Part shown: positions 52,696-61,889 of the stretch, in pieces
Layout of the letters: each line of letters begins with the position of its first letter
How positions within the stretch are numbered: position 1 is the stretch's first letter
Source: Dyadobacter sp. CY343
GTDB lineage: Bacteria; Bacteroidota; Bacteroidia; Cytophagales; Spirosomataceae
Length of the DNA: 64,000 nucleotides
Assembly (NCBI RefSeq): GCF_021390335.1
Contig: NZ_JAJUXK010000001.1
Location: forward strand, 744,001 to 808,000
Direction of reading: 5' to 3'
Translations under genes and position numbers: made by a program
Notes under the pieces: generated by a model
The model's input: only the letters and a program-made list of their open reading frames with translations
Database searches by the model: none
Told to the model about the DNA's origin: nothing

Positions 52696-53052
52696 TTAGA
52701 AAGTATAAATGACCGGAGCTTCTCCAAGCTCTATGTAAAAAGCTAATTCTATGTTGAGCTTTGCAATTGTTGACAGATTCTTGGCAAAAATTTCGATGAG
52801 GTCGTCATTCGATACATTTCCCAAAGTAATCCGGATTAATTTTCGTGGGGTTCTCTTCAAAAAGAATGAGTTTCGAAAATCTTCGTCTTTTGTGATAACT
52901 ATCAATCCCTGACTGTCTGCAAAACTGCATATCTGCTGATCAGTAGTATGCCATTTCTGCGGAAGCTGGTTTACATGCATCGCATTGTGGCCTTGTGCAA
53001 CCAGATATTTGACAAGTTTGATCGAAATATGCACGTCGCAGATGAAGTTCAT
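52696..53052 (-). CDS. DUF5615 PIN-like toxin
   Basis: A 118-residue PIN-like protein of the DUF5615 family: MNFICDVHISIKLVKYLVAQGHNA carries the first acidic residue (Asp6), and LIVITKDEDFRN the second cluster. PIN-like nucleases of this type are the toxin in DUF433-linked toxin-antitoxin pairs. Here the start codon shares one base with the stop of the upstream antitoxin (TAATG). Confidence 0.85.
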   Translation of the reverse strand: MNFICDVHISIKLVKYLVAQGHNAMHVNQLPQKWHTTDQQICSFADSQGLIVITKDEDFRNSFFLKRTPRKLIRITLGNVSNDDLIEIFAKNLSTIAKLNIELAFYIELGEAPVIYTF

Positions 53053-53279
53053 TACGCAGCCTGACTAATCAATCTTCCCGAAACAAGCATTTTGGCGTAG
53101 TTCAGACTTGCCAGAATGTCTTCCCTGACCAGTTCGGGGTGATCTTCAAGGATTTCATCTATTGACATTCCCGAACCCAGCATGTCCATAATTACTTCAA
53201 CCGGCCACCGCATTCCTCTTATAACCGGTTTGCCGTGACATATATTCGGGTCTATTGTGATTCTTTCCAGATGTTGCAT
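53052..53279 (-). CDS. DUF433 antitoxin
   Basis: A 75-residue DUF433 protein: ERITIDPNICHGKPVIRGMRWPVEVIMDML then MSIDEILEDHPELVREDILASLNYA, a winged-helix-like fold. It is the probable antitoxin to the DUF5615 protein that follows. ATG at 53279 (MQHLERIT) is chosen; a longer frame to 53300 would start over the promoter element. Confidence 0.88.
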   Translation of the reverse strand: MQHLERITIDPNICHGKPVIRGMRWPVEVIMDMLGSGMSIDEILEDHPELVREDILASLNYAKMLVSGRLISQAA

Positions 53280-53297
53280 AGCTGTGACGTTTATATT

Positions 53298-53305
53298 CAA
53301 AGTTA
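53298..53305 (-). promoter_or_regulatory. Candidate -7 element of the DUF433/DUF5615 pair
   Basis: Minus strand TAACTTTG, identical to the -7 element of the PqqD cassette; 19 bases before the ATG at 53279, giving a leader of about 13 bases. Confidence 0.45.
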
Positions 53306-53324
53306 GAAATTTTTAGGTCATCTG

Positions 53325-54806
53325 TTACCACCCTAAATTCTCCACAACATCCGATGCGATCAGCGCGGTTTGCCCGTTTCGTTCGGCGGCGCGGTCTCCG
53401 GCCAGGCCGTGTTGGTAAACGCCAAGAATAGCGGCGTCGGCGGGTTTGTATTTTTGAGCTAATAAGCTGGTGATAATGCCGGTTAGTACGTCGCCGGTAC
53501 CGCCGGTTGCCATTCCCGGGTTTCCGGTGGAGTTGAAATGTACTTCGCTATTTGAGAGGATTACCGCAGTATTTGCGCCTTTTAAGCAAATTATCACTTG
53601 ATATTTTCCCGCAAAATCCCTGGCCAGTTCCAGTCTTTCATATTCATCGCTGCTTTCTCCGGCCAGGCGCTGGAATTCTTTTGGGTGTGGTGTTAAAATG
53701 GTATTGGGAGGTAATTTATCAAGCAAATGTCTGTTGCTGGAAAGGATATTCAATGCATCTGCATCGATGATCAGCGGCACTTTGACCTGATCCAACAACT
53801 CTTCCAGCAAGGCAATCGTTACAGGCTCCTGCCCGACGCCCGGCCCAACGCCCACGGCTGAATAAGGTTCCAGGTCGGGAAACTGGCTGATATGTTTATC
53901 ATTTTTGTCGATTGAAACCATTGCTTCCGGCGCTGAGATCTGCACAATATCATAACCGCAAACCGGAGCGTGCATCGTGAGCAACCCTACGCCCGACCGA
54001 AGGCAGGCTTTGCCCGATAAAACCGCCGCGCCCATTTTACCAAAACTGCCCGCGAGCAATAATGCGTGACCGAAAGTCCCTTTATGCGAGAATTTGCCAC
54101 GTGGTTGAATAAGTTTTTCGGCTGAATTTTTATCTGTAAACCAATAGGGTGTAGGCAACTCCTGGATATATTTCCCGCTCAGCCCAATATCCACAACATG
54201 CCACTCGCCGGTAAAGCGAACATTTTGAGGTAGTAAAAAAGGTAGTTTCGGAAGTTGAAAAGTCACTGTATGATCTGGCTCGACAATCGGGTCATTTTCC
54301 CCATTTGCCTTATCCATATATAAGCCACTCGCAATATCTACCGACACAACCTTGTTTGGCAGCGCATTGATTTTTTGAATAATGCCGGCAAGCAAACTAT
54401 CAGCCGGCCGAGACAAACCGGATCCCAGCAATGCATCAATACACACTACCTGAGACAAAAGTGTCGGGAATTGATCAGCTGAGCTTATAAATGCGGGATT
54501 CAAATGCGTTTTAAGCCGATCAAGGTTTTGCGTAAAATCGTCGGAAGCATTTGGCGTATAATCTGCAACTACAACCTGCACATCGTAACTCAACTGGCTC
54601 AGCAGCCGCGCGATAGCCAGTCCGTCGCCACCATTATTTCCTTTTCCGCAGAAAACACAAACCGGGCGCGTATTCACAAACTGGTTACAAAACCAACCCA
54701 CAAATGCATTGGAAGCCCGTTCCATCAAGTCGAGAGAGGATATTGGTTCATTTTGTATGGTGTATTGGTCGAGCGACCGGATCTGTGCGGAGGTCAATAT
54801 TTTCAT
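53325..54806 (-). CDS. nnr: Bifunctional NAD(P)H-hydrate epimerase / ADP-dependent dehydratase
   Basis: A 493-residue repair enzyme. The N-terminal YjeF_N epimerase domain (about 1-215) shows FCGKGNNGGDGLAIARLL and VDALLGSGLSR; the C-terminal ribokinase-like dehydratase (about 225-490) shows GHALLLAGSFGKMGAAVL, VGPGVGQ, LTPHPKEF and GTGDVLTGII. It restores hydrated NADH and NADPH. Fusion of the two activities is normal in bacteria. Confidence 0.95.
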   Translation of the reverse strand: MKILTSAQIRSLDQYTIQNEPISSLDLMERASNAFVGWFCNQFVNTRPVCVFCGKGNNGGDGLAIARLLSQLSYDVQVVVADYTPNASDDFTQNLDRLKTHLNPAFISSADQFPTLLSQVVCIDALLGSGLSRPADSLLAGIIQKINALPNKVVSVDIASGLYMDKANGENDPIVEPDHTVTFQLPKLPFLLPQNVRFTGEWHVVDIGLSGKYIQELPTPYWFTDKNSAEKLIQPRGKFSHKGTFGHALLLAGSFGKMGAAVLSGKACLRSGVGLLTMHAPVCGYDIVQISAPEAMVSIDKNDKHISQFPDLEPYSAVGVGPGVGQEPVTIALLEELLDQVKVPLIIDADALNILSSNRHLLDKLPPNTILTPHPKEFQRLAGESSDEYERLELARDFAGKYQVIICLKGANTAVILSNSEVHFNSTGNPGMATGGTGDVLTGIITSLLAQKYKPADAAILGVYQHGLAGDRAAERNGQTALIASDVVENLGW

Positions 54807-54945
54807 AATTCTGATAGCGTCTGTTTAAGGTTGTGTGTTAAATGTCTGTGCCAACCGGTTGACTTTCACGAATCAGTCCTGCAAACCTCCATGGAATATT
54901 TACAATTAATGCTTTTCAAAGCTTTTAGATAAGCGTAAATAATCT

Positions 54946-54953
54946 TAGCTTTG
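54946..54953 (+). promoter_or_regulatory. -7 element of the rplS promoter
   Basis: TAGCTTTG, a perfect TAnnTTTG, about 91 bases before the rplS ATG; the -33 site has TTTT (54923-54926) rather than TTTG, at a 19-base spacing. Confidence 0.5.
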
Positions 54954-54959
54954 CACTCG

Positions 54960-55044
54960 TTTTTCCCTGGGTTGTTTTGAATGAAGGGGCGTCACCCCAT
55001 CCGCTGAGAACAAGCTATTACTTTAAATCTATAAAGCATTCGTC
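54960..55044 (+). promoter_or_regulatory. Structured 5' leader of rplS (candidate L19 autoregulatory leader)
   Basis: From the promoter to the L19 start runs an untranslated leader of about 85 nt. It holds the hairpin GGGGCGTCACCCC (54987-54999) inside AAGGGGCGTCACCCCATCCGC, then CTGAGAACAAG. Ribosomal protein leaders for L19 have been described in Bacteroidota/Flavobacteria and other phyla; whether this one belongs to a known class was not tested. Confidence 0.4.
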
Positions 55045-55407
55045 ATGAGTGAACTTATTAAACTCGTAGAAGCTACGATTGAAAATCGTAAATCCGAGTA
55101 TCCTGATTTTGGATCAGGCGACACAATTAACGTACACGTTAAGATTCGTGAAGGTAACAAAGAGCGTGTACAGCAGTTCCAAGGTACTGTGATGCAACGC
55201 CGCAATCTTAACTCAAGTGGTGAAACCTTTACAGTACGTAAAATATCAAACGGCATAGCTGTTGAACGCGTTTTCCCAATTCTTTCACCAAGTATCGCAA
55301 AAATCGAATTGATTCGTCGCGGTAAGGTGCGTCGCTCACGTTTGTTCTATCTGCGTGGACGTCAGGGTAAAGCTGCTCGTATCAAAGAGCTTAAAGTAGC
55401 GAAGTAA
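55045..55407 (+). CDS. rplS: 50S ribosomal protein L19
   Basis: A 120-residue L19: [69 protein letters not shown], all family marks at the interface of the 30S and 50S subunits. It is a single gene with its own promoter, leader and terminator. Confidence 0.98.
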   Translation: MSELIKLVEATIENRKSEYPDFGSGDTINVHVKIREGNKERVQQFQGTVMQRRNLNSSGETFTVRKISNGIAVERVFPILSPSIAKIELIRRGKVRRSRLFYLRGRQGKAARIKELKVAK

Positions 55408-55427
55408 TAACTTCTCTAAAAAAATTT

Positions 55428-55466
55428 AAAACCCTGCAGGTGATTTTTTCTTGCAGGGTTTTGTTT
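55428..55466 (+). terminator. Terminator of rplS
   Basis: AAAACCCTGCA (55428-55438) pairs with TGCAGGGTTTT (55452-55462), followed by GTTTTT; 20 bases after the stop. Confidence 0.85.
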
Positions 55467-55516
55467 TTAAATAGACTGCCGGTTTTAACCGGCGGAAAAA
55501 GCCGCAGAACAGAACT

Positions 55517-56302
55517 ATGAAAATCCCTTTTTACAAATACCAGGGCACCGGAAACGACTTTGTGATGGTGGACGATAGAAACCTACGATTTCCGGTTTCA
55601 AAGGAATTCATCGCCTCCATCTGCCACCGCAGGTTTGGGGTAGGCGCCGACGGGTTGATCTTGTTGCAAAATGCCGAAGGATACGATTTCAGAATGGTCT
55701 ATTTCAATGCAGATGGGGGAGAAGGCAGTATGTGCGGTAACGGCGGCCGCTGCGTTGTCCAGTTTGCAAAAGATCTGGGCTTATTTACTGACACAACCAA
55801 ATTTATCGCAGTCGACGGGGAGCATAAAGCGAGCGTCGAGGGAGATATTGTCAGGTTGAAAATGTCGGGTGTAAAGGATTTGGAGCGGTACGATGAGTTT
55901 GACTTCATGAATACGGGCTCGCCGCATTACGTGACCTATGTGGAAGATGTGACGGAAGTAGACGTCGTGAATATCGGTAGCGAGATCCGCTACGGTTCTG
56001 TCTATGGTCCGAAAGGCGGCACCAATGTGAATTTTGCAGAAATAATCGAAGATAATCACCTCAGCGTTAGGACTTACGAACGGGGTGTAGAGGACGAAAC
56101 GTACAGTTGCGGAACAGGCGTTACCGCCTGCGCATTGTCAGCTCATTTAAGAAAAGGTTGGGAAAGTCCGATCAAAGTAGAAACGATCGGCGGATCGCTG
56201 GAAGTAGCGTATTCCAAAAACTCCGAATCCGGGTTCAGCGACATATATTTGATTGGCCCTGCTGTGAAAGTATTTGAAGGAGATTTACCTGCCGGGTCGT
56301 AA
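55517..56302 (+). CDS. dapF: Diaminopimelate epimerase
   Basis: A 261-residue two-base racemase converting LL- to meso-diaminopimelate for lysine and peptidoglycan. The catalytic cysteines are Cys73 (SMCGNGGRC) and Cys198 (YSCGTGVTA); YKYQGTGNDFV starts the family pattern. Meso-DAP use fits a Gram-negative wall. No other lysine gene is near. Confidence 0.96.
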   Translation: MKIPFYKYQGTGNDFVMVDDRNLRFPVSKEFIASICHRRFGVGADGLILLQNAEGYDFRMVYFNADGGEGSMCGNGGRCVVQFAKDLGLFTDTTKFIAVDGEHKASVEGDIVRLKMSGVKDLERYDEFDFMNTGSPHYVTYVEDVTEVDVVNIGSEIRYGSVYGPKGGTNVNFAEIIEDNHLSVRTYERGVEDETYSCGTGVTACALSAHLRKGWESPIKVETIGGSLEVAYSKNSESGFSDIYLIGPAVKVFEGDLPAGS

Positions 56303-56313
56303 AACCTGGCAAG

Positions 56314-56613
56314 TTAATCTCCTAATATACCTCCGTGAACGTGCAGAATGCTTTTCTCAGACCATTCCGGTACCCGGCAATAATCCATGGCAGCTACTTT
56401 GCTGCGCACGCCATTCGTGCAAATCACAACTATTGTATTATAGCTATCTAGTAGCGTTCGTTTTTCGCGTATTTCCGCCAGCGGGATATTAATCCCTCCT
56501 TCATTAAACTCCTCAAATTCCCAGGGTTCACGCACATCAACGAGTACTGAACCTGATTCTTTTAGTAGTTCCAGTGCTTCTGATAAAGGAATATCGGAGT
56601 AACTGCGGCGCAT
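56314..56613 (-). CDS. Rhodanese-like domain protein
   Basis: A 99-residue single rhodanese domain: LVDVREPWEFEEF, INIPLAEI and the active-site loop with Cys65 (VVICTNGVRS). It may carry sulfur from thiosulfate or a persulfide. The gene follows the DEAD-box helicase by 6 bases on the same strand. Confidence 0.9.
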   Translation of the reverse strand: MRRSYSDIPLSEALELLKESGSVLVDVREPWEFEEFNEGGINIPLAEIREKRTLLDSYNTIVVICTNGVRSKVAAMDYCRVPEWSEKSILHVHGGILGD

Positions 56614-56619
56614 TTATTT

Positions 56620-57756
56620 CTATAATGCGTAGGGATGATTGCTTTCAACAGGAATGTTTTTGGCGATCAGTTTGTGGATATCACGCAAAAACAGTTTCTC
56701 CTCCCGGTCGCAAAACGAAAATGCGATTCCTTTCGCTCCCGCCCGGCCCGTTCTGCCTATTCTATGCACATAAGTTTCTGGTACGTTAGGGATTTCGTAG
56801 TTGATCACATGCGTAAGATCGTCTACATCAATTCCTCTCGCGGCAATATCGGTCGCAACCAAAACCCTGGTAGTCTGGCTTTTGAAGTTCTTTAATGCAT
56901 TCTGACGCGCATTCTGGGACTTATTACCATGAATAGCCTCCGAAGTAACGCCCGCTTTTCTCAGCACTTTTACAACTTTATCAGCACCGTGTTTGGTACG
57001 GGTAAAGACAAGCGCAGTCGAGATAGACTGGTCTTTCAAAATGTGCAGAAGCAGATTGTTTTTATCCGATTTATCAACAAAGAATACCGATTGCCTGATC
57101 GTATCGGCCGTAGAAGAAACCGGGGTAACCTCCACTTTAACCGGCTGAATAAGGATCGTATTGGCCAGCGCAACAATTGCCGGCGGCATTGTGGCTGAGA
57201 AAAATAACGACTGCCTTTGCTGTGGGAGAAGCTTGATCACTTTTTTAACATCGTGAACAAATCCCATGTCGAGCATGCGATCGGCTTCATCCAGTACAAA
57301 AAATTCAAGCTGATTTAACTTTATAAAACCCTGAGTAATAAGGTCAAGCAATCGACCAGGCGTAGCTACCAGGATATCAATACCCTTTCGCAATGCATCA
57401 GTTTGCGGTTTTTGACCAACACCTCCGAAAACCACGGTGTGTTTCAAGCCGGTATAGCGACCATACGCAGCAAAACTCTCGCCGATCTGGATCGCCAGTT
57501 CACGCGTGGGAGTTAATATCAATGCCCGAATTCGCTGTCTTTCCGCATTTCCAACTGGCTTATTATGAAGCAATTGAAGCATTGGTATTGCAAAAGCTGC
57601 CGTTTTTCCTGTACCGGTCTGCGCGCAGCCCAGCAAGTCTTTTTGGTCTAAAATAATAGGGATTGCTTTTGCCTGAATGGGGGTAGGGGTGTCGTAGCCT
57701 TCTTCTTTGAGAGCCTTTGTAATTGGCTCAATGAGGTTTAATTCCTGAAATGTCAT
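56620..57756 (-). CDS. DEAD-box RNA helicase (RhlE-like, without C-terminal extension)
   Basis: A 378-residue helicase core with Q-motif PTPIQ (24-28), Walker A AQTGTGKT (45-52), PTREL, DEAD (156-159), SAT and HRIGRTGR, so all core motifs are present. The protein ends soon after the last motif, lacking the basic C-terminal tail of most RhlE proteins; this group of short RhlE-like helicases is usual in Bacteroidota and acts on rRNA or mRNA. Co-transcribed with the rhodanese gene. Confidence 0.93.
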   Translation of the reverse strand: MTFQELNLIEPITKALKEEGYDTPTPIQAKAIPIILDQKDLLGCAQTGTGKTAAFAIPMLQLLHNKPVGNAERQRIRALILTPTRELAIQIGESFAAYGRYTGLKHTVVFGGVGQKPQTDALRKGIDILVATPGRLLDLITQGFIKLNQLEFFVLDEADRMLDMGFVHDVKKVIKLLPQQRQSLFFSATMPPAIVALANTILIQPVKVEVTPVSSTADTIRQSVFFVDKSDKNNLLLHILKDQSISTALVFTRTKHGADKVVKVLRKAGVTSEAIHGNKSQNARQNALKNFKSQTTRVLVATDIAARGIDVDDLTHVINYEIPNVPETYVHRIGRTGRAGAKGIAFSFCDREEKLFLRDIHKLIAKNIPVESNHPYAL

Positions 57757-57921
57757 TTGTGTTTTTTAGCGGCCGGGTTGTGACTTGCGGCCAGGATCAT
57801 ACTAATCGGCTTATAGCCGTCGGTATAACAGAACTTCGGGTTTTAACGTTCATTCAAAAAAATCAATCGGTTTTCCCTACTTTGTATAAATTTAGAAAAG
57901 AACGAACAACTAATTTCAGCC

Positions 57922-58764
57922 ATGATCAAAAACGCTACATTAACCTTGCTGCTTTCCCTGGGAATTCTTGCCGCCAGCGCCCAGGATGTGATCGTCAAAA
58001 AAGACGGCAAGACCGTTGAAGGAAAAGTGACAGAAGTCGGCATTGACAGGATCACTTACAAAATCAGTAACTCTGAAAGCAGTGCCAATTTCGTGATCCT
58101 TAAAAGTGAAGTTTCCCGGATTGAATTTGACAACGGGCAGACCGTTTTCATCAGCGACAAGCTCGACCGCGGCCGGAGGAGAGGCCCGAGCCCACAGGAA
58201 AAACCCGTCAGCCCGCAGGATTCTGAGCCTTTGGGCGGGAATATGATCAATATATCGCCTTTTAAAGCTTTGGATAGCGGGCCGGGATTTGGCGTGAGCT
58301 ACGAAGTCTTATTGGACAAAAAGGGTTATTTCGGTTTGTTATTACCGTTAACGATAACGATTCCGGGAACCTACTCCTATATGGATGTAAGCGACACAAA
58401 CGGTTCATTCATGTTTTACGTGTCGCCCGGACTAAAAATCTATCCTTTTGGCCAAAGAAAAGTGACATACGCGGTTGGGCCCAGCTTGTTTTTCGGAAGA
58501 GGCGAAAGGTGGGACAATAGCGGCACTTACGATCCCACTACCGGAACGTATATTAATGGCGGGCGATCCAATACGATGACGAGAATGGGGTTAATTGTAA
58601 ATAATTACGTGAATTTTCAGGTTACCCCTAAATTCCAGATCGGTTTGAATGGAGGGCTCGGTTCCAGGTTTGTTGACAGGGAAGCGTATTCTTCGAGAAT
58701 TTCTTATACCAGGGGTTTGCAAATCACGGGCGAATTTAATTTCAGCCTCGGTTTTCGCTTTTGA
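57922..58764 (+). CDS. Predicted outer-membrane beta-barrel protein
   Basis: A 280-residue protein with signal peptide (1-20, SAQ). The first part (20-75) is a short beta-domain typical of secreted Bacteroidota proteins (VIVKKDGKTVEGKVTEVGIDRITYKI), followed by a Pro/Arg-rich linker and a C-terminal region (about 105-280) of alternating strands ending in Phe (FNFSLGFRF), the mark of a barrel. Function unknown. It lies 6 bases from the convergent M14 peptidase stop. Confidence 0.75.
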   Translation: MIKNATLTLLLSLGILAASAQDVIVKKDGKTVEGKVTEVGIDRITYKISNSESSANFVILKSEVSRIEFDNGQTVFISDKLDRGRRRGPSPQEKPVSPQDSEPLGGNMINISPFKALDSGPGFGVSYEVLLDKKGYFGLLLPLTITIPGTYSYMDVSDTNGSFMFYVSPGLKIYPFGQRKVTYAVGPSLFFGRGERWDNSGTYDPTTGTYINGGRSNTMTRMGLIVNNYVNFQVTPKFQIGLNGGLGSRFVDREAYSSRISYTRGLQITGEFNFSLGFRF

Positions 58765-58770
58765 CAAACG

Positions 58771-60501
58771 CTATTTCATCACTCTGAAAACGGGATAACG
58801 CAGATATTCTTTCTCTCTGTACGCCGATTGATCGTAAATAAAGTCGAGCTGAGCATTTGCATCTTTTGCGAATTCCGGCTCGGCTTTTCTTTTTGCATCC
58901 AGTTTTGCTTTGAGTTCCGGCGATTTTTTGAGCAACTCCACAGCCAGGTCTTCAAACACATAGCCCGAATAATGTTCCTTCGCCTGCAAAATGGTATCGA
59001 AGAAATTCCATTTGAAAAACGAATCCACGGCTTTTGGTTCGAGCGTTTCGATAATGTATCTATTAGTCCATTGATTGACAGGAATATACCAGTCTCCTTT
59101 TTTGAAAGTAAGTGACTGATTTTCCTTTCTCAGAGAAACACTTGTGTGCCAGTTATGTCCCTCAAAAGGTGTTTTCGGCGACTCATAATTTTCAATATAA
59201 TAGGTCTCAACAGCCATTTGAGTATCCCTGTCCAGCTGCTTCATTTCGACTTTATTCAATTTCAGCAATGCAATCACATTGTGCCAGCCTTGTGGGATAA
59301 TATAAGCCGCTGGTTTGGTCACTTCGTCGAGCGGCACGTAAGTATCGTAAAACGGAATTGTTTTGGTAAAAGGCTTTGTACGGTCGTAGCGCAGTCTTTT
59401 TTCGCCGCTTACCTCGCTTGTCACATATTCAGGTTCGTAACCTTTAAACTCTATCTGCGTATTCTTTTCTTTGTTAACCTGCCAGGTAATCGCAAATTTT
59501 TCCTGCGTTTTCACCGATTCCTTGGTCTCTTTCCGAAGTTTCAATAGCTGCTCCCGATTCGTAGCCAGGAATTTGATATTTCCGTGCAGATATGCATAAG
59601 TTGACTTAACCCGCTGATCATAAGGCTTCAACATGTGAGTTTCTGTCATAACTCCGATTGTGTGAAACAAGGCCGCGTAACCTGTTGAGTACCTCGGCCA
59701 ATCGGGAAACTGGACGAAACCTTTATCCGGAGTTTGTCCCCACGAATTCACATAAGGCGTCGCTTCATAGCCGGCTTCTTTGAGGTGCTTGTACATATAA
59801 GGCAGAAAAACTTCCTCGTTGAACGTTCCCAGCTGGCCACCCAGCTTGTCTTTCTGCGCATAATCCAGCGTCATTACATATTGATAATCAGCTCCGTTGC
59901 TCACGTGCGTATCGGCAAAAAGATCAGGATCCAGCTCGTGAAAAATAGCGGCAAAGCTTCGCGCATTCCGGGTATCACTTTTGATGAAATCCCGGTTCAG
60001 GTCATAATTTCGGGCATTTCCCCGAAAGCCATATTCTTCCGGCCCGTCCTGATTGGTGCGTGTGGTACTGTTCCGGTTCAATGCGCCGCCGATATTGTAA
60101 AATGGAATAATAGCCAGGACTACATTTTCCAGTTCAGGAAATTTGCCCGGATTGGTAGCAATATCTCTGAGCAGCAACATCGACGCGTCGACACCATCCG
60201 ACTCTCCGGCGTGTATCGCATTGTTGATCAGCAAAATAGCCTTGCCCTGACTTTTTAATTTCCTGATATCAAATTCTTTATTTTTTGAATACAATACCAC
60301 ATGAAGAGGCAGTCCGCTGTCAGTAGGACCTTTTTCAGTGATCTGGATTTGCGGGAAATTTTTAGCCAGCTTTTGATAAAAAGCAATACCCTCCTGATAT
60401 GTCGGAGTTTGCTTCCCGCCACTTAGCTCAAAGCGGGTTTGATACTGAGCGGTCGCTGGAAAATAGAGAAATAAAGTTAGAGTAAAAGCAAAAAAGCGCA
60501 T
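58771..60501 (-). CDS. Secreted M14 family zinc carboxypeptidase
   Basis: A 576-residue exported metallopeptidase. Signal peptide (1-18). Zinc ligands are His97 and Glu100 (HAGESDG) and His199 (ADTHVSNG). GFRGNARNYDLNRDF is the family's arginine/asparagine region. It is longer than classical carboxypeptidases by a C-terminal beta-rich region (about 360-576). It follows the lipase gene by 14 bases, so the two secreted hydrolases share a transcript. Confidence 0.88.
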   Translation of the reverse strand: MRFFAFTLTLFLYFPATAQYQTRFELSGGKQTPTYQEGIAFYQKLAKNFPQIQITEKGPTDSGLPLHVVLYSKNKEFDIRKLKSQGKAILLINNAIHAGESDGVDASMLLLRDIATNPGKFPELENVVLAIIPFYNIGGALNRNSTTRTNQDGPEEYGFRGNARNYDLNRDFIKSDTRNARSFAAIFHELDPDLFADTHVSNGADYQYVMTLDYAQKDKLGGQLGTFNEEVFLPYMYKHLKEAGYEATPYVNSWGQTPDKGFVQFPDWPRYSTGYAALFHTIGVMTETHMLKPYDQRVKSTYAYLHGNIKFLATNREQLLKLRKETKESVKTQEKFAITWQVNKEKNTQIEFKGYEPEYVTSEVSGEKRLRYDRTKPFTKTIPFYDTYVPLDEVTKPAAYIIPQGWHNVIALLKLNKVEMKQLDRDTQMAVETYYIENYESPKTPFEGHNWHTSVSLRKENQSLTFKKGDWYIPVNQWTNRYIIETLEPKAVDSFFKWNFFDTILQAKEHYSGYVFEDLAVELLKKSPELKAKLDAKRKAEPEFAKDANAQLDFIYDQSAYREKEYLRYPVFRVMK

Positions 60502-60515
60502 TGATACAGGCTGAG

Positions 60516-61673
60516 TTAGTATTTGTATTTATCCATCAAATAGAGATAGGGCTCTGTAAGATGGTGAACGAAAATGGTTTTCTTTGAGTCTGGGAATTTC
60601 TTATAATACTCAGCGTCAGGCATTAACATAATCGTTGGCCCGATCCTGACATAGTTGCTGGTCTTCGCGTAAACCGGCGGCTGAAATTCAGGGAGTACTT
60701 TCTGAACCGACTTCGAAGCGTAATTTCCAAGATACTTCATATAGTTCCGCTGCGCCTTCATGCTCGGATTCCGCATTTTCTTATAGGCGTGTTTCAAAGC
60801 AATTCTGGCAATCAGCTTCTGCTTTTTCACCACCGCGTCGATATTCTGAAAAGGATTTGTTTCATTAAAATCGTCCAGCGTTTGCACCGAGAACGGAACT
60901 TCGGGGATCCAGTCGGCTGCATTGATAACCGTATAGCCCCAGCCTCCGTCGACCAAATGCTCGTATTCATAGGCATAGTACGTATTGCCCGCCTTCGGAG
61001 CCGCGCTGCAATAGGTTTTGAAACGAATATCCTTTGGAAGTTTTCCCTGTTTTTGAAGTGAATATAAATGTGAAGTAAGCAGAAATGCGATCGCGCCGCC
61101 CTGGCTGTGGCCCATGATCAGAAATTCACGTGTGCCTGTTTTATAGGAAGAGTCGATTTTCGGAACAATATCCCTGGCCAGAAACGCGGTTCCTGCCAGC
61201 CAGCCAATATGTACAGCCGCTTTCGGGTGATCGGCCAGATCGTATTGAAATGTAAAGGAATTGCTCAGTTTCAACTCTCCTTTGGCAGGTACCATCGCGG
61301 CGTAAAAGTTTTCAAGCCAGCCCACCGGCTCCTGCGTAGTACCCCGCACATTGATCGCCGCAGTTGTCGCATTCTTCCGCCACAAACCCCACTTATTATC
61401 AAGTCCCATCACCGCCGACTGATACACCTGCTGGAACTGTGTCGGTTTGGGCGTAATAAATTTCGGGCGTGTTGTATCCGTTTTAGTCGAATCGTACAGG
61501 AGCACGTGCATGTAGAAAAGCTCCTTGTACTCCGCTTTGTCAAAGCCGGGGCGGAGTGCGGGGCTCAATTTTTGCTGGGCCATTGCCGGGCTGAGAAGTA
61601 ACAGACAAATGACGAGACACATTTGCGATCTGCGCGGGTACCCGGACAAAATCAGTATCAGATGGTTTTTCAT
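60516..61673 (-). CDS. Secreted class 3 lipase family protein
   Basis: A 385-residue alpha/beta hydrolase with a hydrophobic signal segment (about 18-32, ending AMAQ). The nucleophile elbow is GHSQGG (Ser190) in TREFLIMGHSQGG, with INVRGTTQEP before it; the acidic residue may be in VINAADWIPEVP and the His near the C-terminus (FVHHL). Fits the fungal-lipase-like class 3. Substrate could be lipids or esters; not proven. First gene of the pair with the M14 peptidase. Confidence 0.84.
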   Translation of the reverse strand: MKNHLILILSGYPRRSQMCLVICLLLLSPAMAQQKLSPALRPGFDKAEYKELFYMHVLLYDSTKTDTTRPKFITPKPTQFQQVYQSAVMGLDNKWGLWRKNATTAAINVRGTTQEPVGWLENFYAAMVPAKGELKLSNSFTFQYDLADHPKAAVHIGWLAGTAFLARDIVPKIDSSYKTGTREFLIMGHSQGGAIAFLLTSHLYSLQKQGKLPKDIRFKTYCSAAPKAGNTYYAYEYEHLVDGGWGYTVINAADWIPEVPFSVQTLDDFNETNPFQNIDAVVKKQKLIARIALKHAYKKMRNPSMKAQRNYMKYLGNYASKSVQKVLPEFQPPVYAKTSNYVRIGPTIMLMPDAEYYKKFPDSKKTIFVHHLTEPYLYLMDKYKY

Positions 61674-61863
61674 GAAGTGCAGTCAGGTCAGATATGCTAC
61701 CAATTGGCAATCTTAAATGTAGGAAAGAATCGGGTGAAATGGTATTCTCAGCTCATTCAGGTTACACAAAGTGCCCAAATCACATCTTTTTAAAGACATT
61801 AGAATACCTTTAGAATCGTGTTCACGAGGATGTTTTGCTTGGAATACCCTTTGCCAATTCGCT

Positions 61864-61871
61864 ATTTTTGA
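61864..61871 (+). promoter_or_regulatory. Candidate -7 element of the antiporter gene
   Basis: TATTTTTG, a perfect TAnnTTTG, 18 bases before the ATG at 61890; a TTG at 61839-61841 is 22 bases upstream. The rest of the gap 61674-61889 holds nothing clear. Confidence 0.4.
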
Positions 61872-61889
61872 CTAGCCTAAAAATATTTC

